Assembly (NCBI RefSeq): GCF_026151205.1
Contig: NC_087081.1
Coordinates: 16,965,058-17,029,057, forward strand
From: Bolinopsis microptera
Taxonomy: Eukaryota > Ctenophora > Tentaculata > Lobata > Bolinopsidae
Length of the DNA: 64,000 nucleotides
Reading direction: 5' to 3'
The position numbers and the translations under genes are program-made. A model generated the notes under the pieces. That model was not told the DNA's origin. It saw nothing but the letters and a program-made list of their open reading frames with translations, and searched no databases. Each line of letters starts with the position of its first letter. Position 1 is the first letter of the stretch. Below are positions 36,601 to 48,900 of the stretch, one piece after another.

Positions 36601-38470
36601 GTCTAAATTTCTTCGAAGTAGCGCGCGCCGCTTTCTTCTCGAAATGTTGGCCCGATGGCACGAGCTACGAAGTAGCGCGCGCCGGGCCAGATCATTAACA
36701 ATGGTTAATTGTTTCACAAGTGGTGGAGAACTGGAGAGTTGTGAGCAAAACACTATCAGGCGCAAAAAAGTACAAATTTTTACCGTTAAAAATCAAAATT
36801 ATATCACATATCAACAGTCAACGTTTACAAAATTAAATCAGGGTTTGTTTGTTTAATCATAATCTGGGGACCCCAGGCTGATTTTGTATCACGTCGTGAC
36901 CCTATGGTGGAGCTACGATACAGGGGGAACCGCTTCGCGCGCGAAAAGTGGCATGCAACGTATGTTTAATTGACGATGTCAATTCATGGCAGCTCGGAGC
37001 GGCACAGTAGCGCATCTCGCCGATCTAGCCGATCTAGCGGCGCGGCACAGTAACGCATCGCGCTGCAAAACGTATGTCAACGGCGGGTCATACAACGTAC
37101 GACAAGGCTGATTATAATTACAGGGGATACACGTAAAATATTTGTTTTAAATATTTAATATTTCAGGACCGTCGACAAGTCCAACTCGGCGCACATTTTG
37201 GTAAGTTATACAATATAAACCTACAAGATTATAATGTTTATTGTAATTGGAGGACGTCGCGGGTTGCCGATTCGACGCGTCGGGGAAACTTTGTTATACG
37301 TTGTACATTGTATGACCTTGTCATACGTTGTATGACCCGCCGCGCAATAGTGCGCGGCTCCCCTGTATCGTCGAAACTTTATAGTGAAGCGACTGTGGGG
37401 GTCACCACGTGATACAAATTTCTTCGAAGTAGCGCGCACCGCTTTCTTCTCGAAATATTATGGCCCGATGGCAAGTGCTACGAAGTAGCGCGCGCCGGGC
37501 CAGACTGCATTAACAATGGTCAACGCGTAGTCACGACGTGATACAAGGGAAACTATAAAAGTGTAACTATCATGATTGTTTTTGGTTTTGCAGACTGCAG
37601 AGTAACGATCTCGCGGAGGACGTTGACATCGTTTGTATCACGTCGCGTCGTTATCCCCACAGTTGTTTCATATTTCACTTTTGTTCTTACGATACAGGCG
37701 GGTCGAATACAACGTATAACAAAACATCGTCAGTCAAGCCGCACGCTACTGCAAGGGCGTTGGCCTGGTTAAAGTTGTCATAGTCATACGTTGTACTTGT
37801 ATGACCCGAAGGGGCCATCTACTTAGAACGTCCACCAAAATCGCAAATTTTCAGACCACCCCCTCCCTCTGTCCGGGTGTGTCCGAATTTTCAAAACCAC
37901 CCCCTCTGGCCCCGGACGTCCGGATTTCCAGCTAATTTTAAGAGGACGAATTAAACTCGGCTCTCATGAGCTGCTCTGGGAATTTCGACTTCTCGTTCAA
38001 AATACAAGGATCTAAACTTACTAAGTAATTAGTGTCAGAGTTGAAATATATGGGACTTTTTCGTTAATTCTGCCAAAATTTCCGGACGTCCGGATTTTCA
38101 GAAACCACCCTTTTCCCCTGTCCGCGTCCGCGGATTTGTCCGAAATTCAATAACCAACCTATTTGCCGGACGTTCAAAGTAGATTGCCATGCCCCGAAGG
38201 TGGTTAAGTTACGAGTAATAGTTTTTAAACAATTTCTAATCCCCCTCGTCCGGCCCTCCGTCATCAGTTTTACACATAGCTACAATTGTGTCAAAATTAC
38301 ACTAGCGTGATCGCGTAATTGCAAATTGGTAATCATTTTGGCTTTGCTCCCACTAAATCTTGTATCACGTCGTGACCCCCACGGTCGTTCTTACGATACA
38401 TGACAGGGGGAGCCGCGCACTCGTGCTCAGCGCGGGTCATACAATGTACAACGTATGACAACTAGTACTA
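36600..38470. mobile_element. Shuffled GC-rich repeat modules (possible non-autonomous elements)
   Basis: Two module types recur. Module 1 starts TTGTATCACGTCGTGACCCC, continues through TTCTTACGATACA and GGGGAGCCGCGCACT, and ends near GGTCATACAACGTATGACAA. Copies or parts occur at 36883 (+), 37394 (-), 37525 (-), 37633 (+) and 38360 (+), and outside at 41022 (-). Module 2 (CGAAGTAGCGCGCGCCG, TTTCTTCTCGAAAT, GGCCCGATGGCA, ATTAACAATGG) occurs at 36614-36705 and 37421-37520. Both orientations are present and no long ORF is shared. Palindromic CCGGACGTCCGG-type strings lie at 37910-38170. They look like ends of non-autonomous DNA elements inserted into one another; no family is recognised. Confidence 0.65.
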
Positions 38471-39600
38471 AAGTCAAAGAGAGTCTCTAGTTTCTACATA
38501 GTGAAAGAATGAAGACTCGTCCGCTCATAAAAGTAAAGCGTAAAAAATCCATTGACAAATCAATTCTAAAAGTAAACAGTAACATAATACGTAGTCGAAG
38601 TAAAGGGCCCGTTGAAACATAAAAATAGATTTAAATTAAAAACGTGAACCGTGATTTTTACTAAAACAGATTTAATCATCAAAACGTTTATAAGTGATGG
38701 TTAAAAGTAAAACTAGTGAAAATAAAGCCCCGACTGCCGACATCAGACAATTTCTATCCTCTGTTACTTCCAGCGAAAGTTTTTTAATTATTGTGGGCTA
38801 CATCTGATCATATAACCGATAAATTGTAATTTGCACATAACCAATACACAATAGGGGGTTGGATATACGTGGACATGTGATACGAGCAACCCGAGAGCCT
38901 ATTATCTATGTGCAGTCTATGGAATTCCTTGGAATAACCCATTCAATCCAAGTTCAACCTAATTATTATTGAGTTTCAAACATTACAACTGAATTATCAA
39001 AATAGCTGTCAAGATAGGCTTAAATCCAATTCCTCTTATTAAAGTCAAGGTAAACGGGCCCATGTATTCTTCCAATAAACATTAATTATTTTTCTACCGT
39101 GCACATTTCAAATTTCTGTAATTTTAGTAAAATATTGAAAATTTGCATTTGCATTAATCTTAATCTTAATAAAAATAAAACTAAGAAGAAGGAACAGTGT
39201 AATGTAGCACATTGTACTGTAGTGTAATGAAGCACAATGTACTGTAGTGTAATGCAGCTGGAACAGACAGTGGCCTACATTAAGGAAACTGTTTACTGGT
39301 TTTCACACAGTTCAAGGTTTATAATTCATCTCTAAATTCTCCTTTCAGATAGAATAGGAGTTAGCATCTCCTTCGCCTATCCACACTCTACCCCTCAAAT
39401 GAGCTGAAATTTGTCACGTGTCTATTGAAAATGTCACGTGTCTTGTCATGTGTCATGTCACGTGGTCCCCAGACTAGCGTAAATAGGCACCTCTATTTCT
39501 TGGTTATCTTCTTGTTTTCTGGGCTGGAAATTATTTGGTGTTAAGGAATTTAAGTGGTCGTGCTTTTAAAGTATTTTTAGCATTTTGACAAGTTGGATAT
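38471..39600. other. AT-rich DNA downstream of SIX1/2, E-box cluster at its right end
   Basis: No exon is seen. Three CACGTG and one CATGTG site lie within 39413-39470 (GTCACGTGTCTATTG, GTCACGTGTCTTGTC, GTCACGTGGTCC). Confidence 0.45.
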
Positions 39601-39629
39601 GGATAATGAGTTTCATCACTCGGAAGTCG

Positions 39630-39990
39630 GAGGTAGAGTAACCCCGGTAACCCCTATAATAACCCCGGCAACCCCGGTAACCCCTATAATAACCCCGGTA
39701 ACCCCTATAATAACCCCAGTAACCCCGGTAACCCCGGTAACCCCAGTAACCCCGGCAACCCCGGTATAGTAACCCCGGTAACCCGGGTTATAACCCCGGT
39801 AACCCCGGTAACCCCGGTAACCCCTATAATAACCCCAGTTACCCCGGTAACCCCGGTAACCCCAGTAACCCCAGTAACCCCGGTAACCCCGGCAACCCCG
39901 GTATAGTAACCCCGGTAACCCGGGCAATAACCCCGGTAACCCGGGTAATAACCCCGGTAACCCCGGTAACCCCGGTAACCCTACTACTAG
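39630..39990. repeat. Minisatellite of GTAACCCCG units overlapping the end of SIX1/2
   Basis: Units of 9 and 15-21 bp built from GTAACCCCG and CCTATAATAACCCC. On the minus strand the SIX1/2 reading frame enters this array and is read as repeats such as [11 protein letters not shown] and LPGLPGLLG before stopping at 39839. Confidence 0.9.
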
Positions 39991-42900
39991 GACCACGTGC
40001 AATCACTTCCACACGAACCTGATTATTGTTCATCCCATTTCCCCCGTGATCTGAGAGCTTCTGTCGCTTTGTTCTGCTGTTATCTGTATCCTCCATTATA
40101 CCCCTCTGATTATCTAGACTGGGCGTCTCCAGCTGCTGTTCGGGAGAAGTGACTATTCGCTGGGAGGATGACGTCATCAGAGGGGGTAGTGACGTCATAC
40201 CATGTGGTGACGTGTGGGTTGTCATGGGAACGTAAGGTGATTCTAAGACGGTGAACTGGGAATCGGAGGGAGCGTTTATTCGGGAGTTAGGTTCCACCTG
40301 GTGGGAAGTAATCTGAATAATTAATATTATATCTACACCTCATCAGTCAAGAAAGGTTGTTATCACTAGATATACTGTATAGTATACAGTATATCTAGTG
40401 GTAACAACATACACAGTGTATACTAGATACAGAGAAAGGAGAAATGTTCCTTTTCTTCCACTACCTTGATTTTAGTCTCCTCCTCTGGTAGGGACCCCTC
40501 ATCAGAGCTGTTGCGTGGTCTGCCGCTCCCTGGGTCTGAGCCGTCCCTGAAGGTTAGTTCTTATTTAGCTTCCTCTTATGATACTTATCACGAGATCTAA
40601 AGGTTCAATGGTATTATCTATGCTATCTGTTCATATCCTGTAGTGTAGTGTGTGTGTAGCCATACTACACACACACACTACACACTACTACACTACACAC
40701 TACACCTACCTCTCCTTGCTTTCTGCCGCCCTGTCTCTCTGTCTTCTGTTCTTAAACCAATTGCTGACCTGTTACAATTATTTAAACGTTATTAAATTGA
40801 ATATTTAATAACGATAAAAATTAAGGAAATATGTCGGCAGGTTGGACCACTATATATAGAGCTTACACACTAATAAATCAAGTTAAGTATATTCAAAAAG
40901 AAGTAAATATTTAAATTAAAGTAAATATTTAAAGCAAAGAAACCTACGTAAACGTTGCCTCACTTTGTAGGTTCGCCGCGTACGAGTGCGCGGCTGTATA
41001 CCACTAAGTGTAATGACAATGGGGGTCACGACGTGATACAACGAAAACTTTGTGCCTTGTGAAAGTGAAAGTGAAAGTGAAAGTAACCTGCGTTGTGGTG
41101 AGCCCAGTTCCCTCCGCTAATTCTCTCTTCTCCCGGGGGGACGGATAGGGGTTGTGCGCGTACCAGTCTCTAAGAACTGTTCTAGACTTTTCCTGGTGAT
41201 AAAATTGGAATTCTCTAAAGGAAACAAGTGATGATCATTTAGACTTACAACAGTGGGGATATAACAAAGCGAGGCACATATATATGAAATAAGAACAGTT
41301 CACGAAGAAACAAATAAGAAAGAGGAGTTACTAGTGTATACTGTATAGTATAGTCAGTGTAATAAGCGCCAAGCGCGAGCACAGAACTTTTTTCTCCGAT
41401 TTCGATAAATTTGGTACCAAAAGTTGTCTAAAAATGTGAATAAAATAAATTCACCGTGTAGCAATTTTCGGAAAAAATGCTACACGGCGCTTGTTCGCCG
41501 CGCGTGCTTTTTTCGCGCAAATTTTTAGTTTTTGGCCTATAACTTTCACATTTTAAATTATTATCGCATAGTTATTATGGTATCGTAATCAGCTCATCGA
41601 GATGAAACTTTTAGTAATAATATTTTAAGATTTAAAGGAATTTTTTTTTCAAAAGTTTTTAATCTGAACACAAGGGTCCCCCCTTGTGTAAAATTTTGAA
41701 CAAATTTTCGAAAAATTTGGTGCTTGAAATATTATAATTTTGGTACCAAAAGTTGCGTCTGATTAAGCTCATTACGATTCTGTAAGAATTATTTCAAAAT
41801 ATTCAATATTTTAGGAGTTATAGGCATTTTAAGCAATAGATTAACCATTTTTCGTCCATAGTACACTTTTGCAATGCACAGGAGGCCCACATACATCTCA
41901 ACGAATCGTGCTACACGGTGAATTTTCATTATTCACAGTTAAAGGCAACTTTTGGTACCAAATTTATCAAAATCAGAGACAAAAAATTCTGTGCCAACTC
42001 ATGGCGCTTATTACATAGACTAGTATACCCTAGGAGGTACCTTGAAGCAGTAGCTAGTTTCGTCACCATCCCATATTGTTCTAGGAAGAGGGAACTTTTT
42101 CCGGACACGATATTTTCCCACAGCTCCCAGGGACCTGATTTATAGAAAATAATGTGTTTTGTGTTTTTATAGAGTAGAGAGTATAAAGAGGCATACGGCA
42201 AAACATCTAATACTGTTCAAACCATATCTCTAAGAAAACCTTATCTCTTTTCCTTATGCTACCGTTTAGAGATAACGTACCTTCCCCTCAGTTTCTCTGC
42301 CTCCATGTAATGTGCTTTTAACCAAATGTTTTGTAGTTTGGGATGACTAGAGGGACTGAAGTTGTTGTTCTCCAATATCCGATACAGTTCCTGATAAAAC
42401 AGAGAATAACAATCTGTTGCTAGCTAACAGAGAATAGTTATTAAATAAACAACAGACTATTCACGGTTCTCATTACCAAACGTTAATGTTTTCCCCTTCG
42501 GAAGCAGGAAAGTGAATAGTTAAATATTGTGTTCATTTTCCTTTCAGTCCCACAACAACCCACACACCTTGAAGTTTCCTCTGTGAAAGGCGACCACTGC
42601 TTTAGCCTTTAGAACACTCTCGTTCTTGTGTAGATGATCACAGGCAGGCAGGGACCAGAGAAACCGTGCTAGTCTCTCCATACTGCCACCCTGAGACAGA
42701 ACCTGAAATGTTAACATTAGTTAACATTAGTTAACATTAGTTAACATTAGTTAACATTAGTTAACATTAGTTAACATTAGTTAACATTAGTTAACATTAG
42801 TTAACATTAGTTAACATTAGTTAACATTAGTTAACATTAGTTAACATTAGTTAACATTAGTTAACATTAGTTAACATTAGTTAACATTAGTTAACATAAG

Positions 42901-45900
42901 TGTTAACATAGTGATACAGTTGCCATGGTATCACAGTGTAATAGTGATACAGTTGCCATGGTATCACAGTGTAATAGTGATACAGTTGCCATGGTATCAC
43001 AGAGTAATAGTGATACAGTTGCTATGGTATCACAGTGTAATAGTGATACAGTTGCCATGGTATCACAGAGTAATAGTGATACAGTTGCTATGGTATCACA
43101 GTGTAATAGTGATACAGTTGCCATGGTATCAGTGTAATAGTGATACAGTTGCCATGGTATCACAGTGTAATAGTGATACAGTTGCCATGGTATCACAGAG
43201 TAATAGTGATACAGTTGCTATGGTATCACAGTGTAATAGTGATACAGTTGCCATGGTATCACAGTGTAATAGTGATACAGTTACCATGGTATCACAGTGT
43301 AATAGTGATACGTTTGCAGAAAGAGATGGGATCTAGGAAGTGTGTCTGCAAAGTAAGCGTATCAAATGTGGGATACACCTCACAACACACCGCAACACAC
43401 GCAATATTGCACTTTACTTCTCATCTCTTGTTTTTACTGCTTCTTTAAAATGACTTGTTGGGTCGGAGCAACGCTACTTATATTATCTATCAACATTGCT
43501 TCAGGTAAAGAAGTATTTTAACACTACAATATTTCTAATGTTGTATTTCATAAAAACTCTGCCAGAAACTATGAATGTTTGTGATCACTTTTAACAAATG
43601 AACCCTTTGTTTTCAGGCACTGAACTAGTTTATGAGATCACTTTTAACAAATGGACCCTTATTTTCAGGCACTGAACTAGTTTATGTGATCACTTTTAAC
43701 AAATGGACCCTTTGTTTTCAGGCACTGAACTAGTTTATGTGATCACTTTTAACAAATGAACCCTTATTTTCAGGCACTGAACTAGTTTATGAGATCACTT
43801 TTAACAAATGAACCCTTATTTTCAGGCACTGAACTAGTTTATGTGATCACTTTTAACAAATGAACCCTTTGTTTTCAGGCACTGAACTAGTTTATGAGAT
43901 CACTTTTAACAAATGAACCCTTATTTTCAGGCACTGAACTAGTTTATGTGATCACTTTTAACAAATGAACCCTTATTTTCAGGCACTGAACTAGTTTATG
44001 TGATCACTTTTAACAAATGAACCCTTATTTTCAGGCACTGAACTAGTTTATGAGACGATAGTGTTCGGGGACCCAGAACTTTGGGGAGATGAGGGTAGTG
44101 AAGCTTACAAAGACTACCCAGCGTACACTCTGGAGGAGGAGGATGTGACTGGTAAGCTGGTGGCCAGGCTGCCCGCTGCTAATGATGTGTTCTTCAAAGA
44201 CAACGAGAAGTTATTGAAGTTCAAGACAAACAATAATCCGAATATTAACATTTGGTTCAGGAGATCTAGCGATCATGAGCCAAGATCGCACATCCAATGG
44301 AGGTATTTAATAAATAAGCAGTGGAAACGGATCTATCATATATGTATAATATCATAATTCCCTTTTACAATTATCTTCCATATCACTTAAACTATTGGCA
44401 TTAAAGATTCCAGGTTTTTAAAACCTTCATATTTCATATAATTGTCTCAATGACTCCTCTATTTCAGTCCCGCGAATTACAAAGTCTCGGTATCAGGTTG
44501 TACTGATGATGAAGCGGATGATGATTCAGCGCATCGTCCTGCAATGACCAACGTTCCATCTGCAACGGCAAAAGTGTGGACACTCACAAAAAAAGAAGGA
44601 CATCTGACGATAGTCTGCAACAACATAGTAGTATTAGATTGGAGTACCCCAGAAAGTCCCCCAGATGAGGATTTGTGTAAACAATTAGGTTCAACATCCT
44701 TTAAGGTGTGGTTCCTGAAGAATAAGAACTGGAACACAGGTACCATGGCATTTGCAGGATCAGACTACGAGCTGTTACAGTACGGAGCCATGGCAGTGCA
44801 CCTCGGAGAAGCTGTGTTGTTATGTCAGGTCCTCCTGCCACTAGCAGGAGGAGATGATGTAAACTACGATACTGTGGGGGAGAACCCCAAGTGGACACTT
44901 CTACCTTCAGCTCAAATAACATCTACACCTGCTGAGTCCATAGCAGGCTTCACGGCCGCCTTCGACAAGGACACAAACAAGTTCACTTTAACTGTGAAGG
45001 AGTCACCAGACTTCAGCACCAACTGGAAGTGCGAGTTTCAGTTATCAAAAGGAGCTGGAAGTGCAACAACAGTTACAAGTACTGCCGATATCACGGTGGT
45101 AGGCATGACAATGAGTAAGCCCTGGATACTGGACGCTACTGATCTGATAGTAGTGTGTGTGATCGGTAATGGAGCAGCAGCAGTGAGTGATGTCTCCTTC
45201 ACGTGGGGGGAGGCAGTGTACACTTCACAAACAGCACTAGCTGCAGGACTGAAGATGGTAGTGAACGCGGGCAACATTGCGGAGAACACACGGACCCTCA
45301 CACTGGACATACCTAAGAGTAGAGTGAGTATTGACATGGAGACAGCCTTCAAGTGCAGTGCTAAAGTAGATGATGCCATTACAGTAGAAGCAAGTGGAAC
45401 AGCAGGAGTGTTAGCGTACATAGTGCAGCCTGTAAGTAGTGCGGCAGTGGAGACGATGGAGCACCAGATAAACTGTACAATAGCAGCTAATAGTGAGGAG
45501 GGGACTGTGGAATGGTATAGAGAGGTTAGAGATACAGCCACTACTCCTGCTCAATATACCTTCACACAATACGGAAAATTCCCAAACACTGTCCCAAAAA
45601 CGGACCACAATTCCAAGATCACGTTCAGCTCTATAGCTATCGGGGACGAGGGGTTCTACTCCTGCAACATAACCTACAAGAAAACAGGAACCTTCCCCGG
45701 GGGCAGCATTATATCAGACACAGCAGCCGTTACAGTCATCCAGCCCGGTACTCTCAACATCTGCGTGATAAAGCACTGCGACGCTCCAGACGTGAACTGT
45801 ACTGGCCAGTTCTACGACATAACCACACCTGCACCTAAACCATGTACCTACCAGATCTCTCTAGAGAAGGGGAACAACAGGTTAGTGATACTAGGTACTC

Positions 45901-48900
45901 CTGTGTAATTGTGACGTCATAACACGTGGTGTGACGTCATAACACGTGTATATATGCAGACTAAAGTATGCTTAAGTAAGTAATTAGATTAAATTGATTA
46001 TGTAAGTAATTAATTAACTTACATTAACAACAGGAAGACTACCACCACGTGCGAGGAACCCTCTAAAGGGTGTGCTATCACTGCCACCCAGCTCACGGAG
46101 GCTACTGTTAATGTTACTGGAGCTGCTAGCTCTGTAGACAGCAAGGGGGCTAGTTTATCTACACTACGTGGTGTGGGAAACAAGGTTATCTTTACACTTG
46201 ATAAGATGGTGGACCCGTCAAGTAAATCAAAAAGAACGGAGGGTGAAGGAACGACAGAGTACATCCCAAACTACCAGAACAAGATTTATGTGACATGTCC
46301 AGATTCTGCAAGTACTGAGGACGCCTGTAAGATTGTTACTAAGAATGGTTCTTACAGCGAGTACTACTGTACCGGTCCCTACTGTTCTGTGGATTATCAG
46401 TCCACTCAGATACAATCCTACGACAAGGTAAACTGCACGGGGGTGTTCTGTTCTATCAAAGATACCAAGAGCAAAGGAAACAACTACCAGTGCAGTGGTA
46501 ACAACTGCTCCATCACATCAGAAGAGAGTCACTCCAGTAACTACTACGTAGCAATAGGCTCTCTGGAGGCCAAGATAACCGCCACCAAGGGACAGGATCT
46601 AGAGATACAGACATACGGAGATAACAACCACACACTGATAACAATAACAGATAGTCTGTACTCTGATGGGTTATGCAGGGGCGCCTTCTGTAATGTTACC
46701 ATTACTGACAGTGAGAACTCCAGACCTACTTGTATAGGATACAACTGTACTGCTTACGGTAAGCGAGTGACAGCTGGGAACTTAGCACTGAAGATAAAGT
46801 GTGAGGGAGAGCTGTGTTTAGCTAAGTGTGACAACAGTAACAATTGCACGGTGTACTGTAAGGGTCCCAAGTGTATTGCTAAATGCTACAACAACACACT
46901 GTGCCAGGCTATCTGTGAGGGAGAGGAATGCCAGGCTAGCTGCAGGGAGGCGGCTGGGGGCCGGTGTGAGAGGTCTCTGCATCTCCCTAAGAAGTCGCTC
47001 TGTCAGAACTGTCTGCATGCGCCTAGTATCTGGGACTGGTCAGTGTGCCGCGCTAGTGAGACAGAGTGTATGAACTGTTACACTGCTCACTGGGACCTGC
47101 TGGGGCTGAACTTGTATAGATTGGGGTGCCTGGATAATCAGACAGAGAGTGACGTGTGCGGGGTTAACCAGTTTATAAAAGCTTGCTATGTGTATACCTG
47201 CCAGGATGATCTCTGTACTCTTAAGAAGATGAAGGAACTGATAAACCCTGTGAGCACAACAGCGCGCGCTCACACTCTCACACACATGGGCGCTAGCTTT
47301 ATTATAGTGGTTCTACTTTACTTGTTTAGTGTTTGAATATAATAGTGTCTGATGTAAAGGAATGTGAAGTGTGAACCTGTTTTGAAAATGTTTATTCTAA
47401 ATGAATATACTCTGGTCATGTTGACGAATGACACACGAGACAAAAGTTCATATGTTGACCAATAAGAACGGCATATGACAGAGATATCAGCCACTTTGTA
47501 TAAAGAAGTGACTAACTGACACGTGACTAACTGACACGTGACTAACTGACACGATGCACCTGTTAACTTGGCTTATAAACCTTGTGAAATCCATATAAAT
47601 ACAATTTTGCAGTTATTTTTTAAGGTCACTAACTAAATAACTATAGGGTTAAAATATAAATTAAATGAGCCACCTGTGATAGCATGCCATTGATGGGTTC
47701 ACTGATAGAGTACTCCGAGCACCTGCTCGGTCATGTGCTATGCCGTATCACGTGACATCACGGGGTCACGTGGTTCCACCTTAGTCAGCCACCAGGTGCT
47801 TTGCTACCGAAATATTAAAATAGCGTATCGAATTCCGGCAAAACACCTACACTCGCCCGATTAACATATGCCAGCTGTGCAGCGCTAATAACCCCCGCTG
47901 GACCAATCACAGAGCGAGAAATAGCGCACGTGATCTCCAAATATGGTCATGTGACGGAGGTTGGCGGGGTGGATGAGGGTATCAAGTGGCAGGGGCCTCT
48001 CTAAAGAGTGTATTGTGTGGCGCTTGTGCACCCTCGGCCGAGATAAAATGTCAGATTTGTGGAAGACAATCCAGGGGATGAAAATAATATGGGAGGGTAA
48101 AGGGAGGTAGCGTTACAGGAGGGAAGACAAGCCGTTCTACTGTTACTGGAGATGGGGAGGCGGTGTTACTGGAGAGACAACTCCATAACACCATGCCCGG
48201 TCATTTGGTGCAGGCTGTTCTTGCAGCCCGCTTCTTGCACTCCCATTCTTGCACTCCCATTCTTGCACTCCCACTCTTGCAATTTCTTATACCCAAATTT
48301 GTAAAGTTTCTTGGAGAGTTTTCTTACAGTCAAATTCTTGTCGTTTCTCAAAAAGGTTTATGTAAGAGTGGACCTAATTTCAGTGGACTTTTAGCTTAAA
48401 ACCGTAGAACACAGTATTCGTAACATTTGAGCAGACTATTAGTAACAGAGGCTATTAGATTTAGAAAACATTTTGAAATACAATTATATGAAGACTGATC
48501 GCCCTAAAGGAAGCTCCTCATTTCTTAATAACAATAAATATACCCTAACCAGTAAACATTTACTGATTAGCTCAGAACAGCATATCAGGACTGGGAGAGA
48601 TCTAAAACTAAAAGTAGAATAACGGTATCAAACTTAGAGACTTAACGAAGGGGCGGGGGATAGTTAGTTTTATTTTCGAGTACCAGTGTCCACATAACCC
48701 ATGTGTACTGGACACTGTCCAGTACACATGGGTTATGCCGTTGATGGAACTTTATACCTGGAAATTCTGAATCCTTCATCTCGCCACAATAAAATTGCAT
48801 TTCCCTATGGTATATTTTCAGTATTTGCTAATAATTATTCCGCGTTGTCAATAACCATGTGTACTGGACACTGGTATCTCTCTTATCAGTATCTCTAGTC

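Noticed and set aside
42711-42905. Telomere-like repeat (TTAACATTAG)n
   Set aside because: It resembles no known telomere unit (TTAGGG type) and sits inside an intron.
42903-43448. Overlapping frames such as [11 protein letters not shown] on both strands
   Set aside because: By-products of the 33-bp repeat, whose length is a multiple of three.
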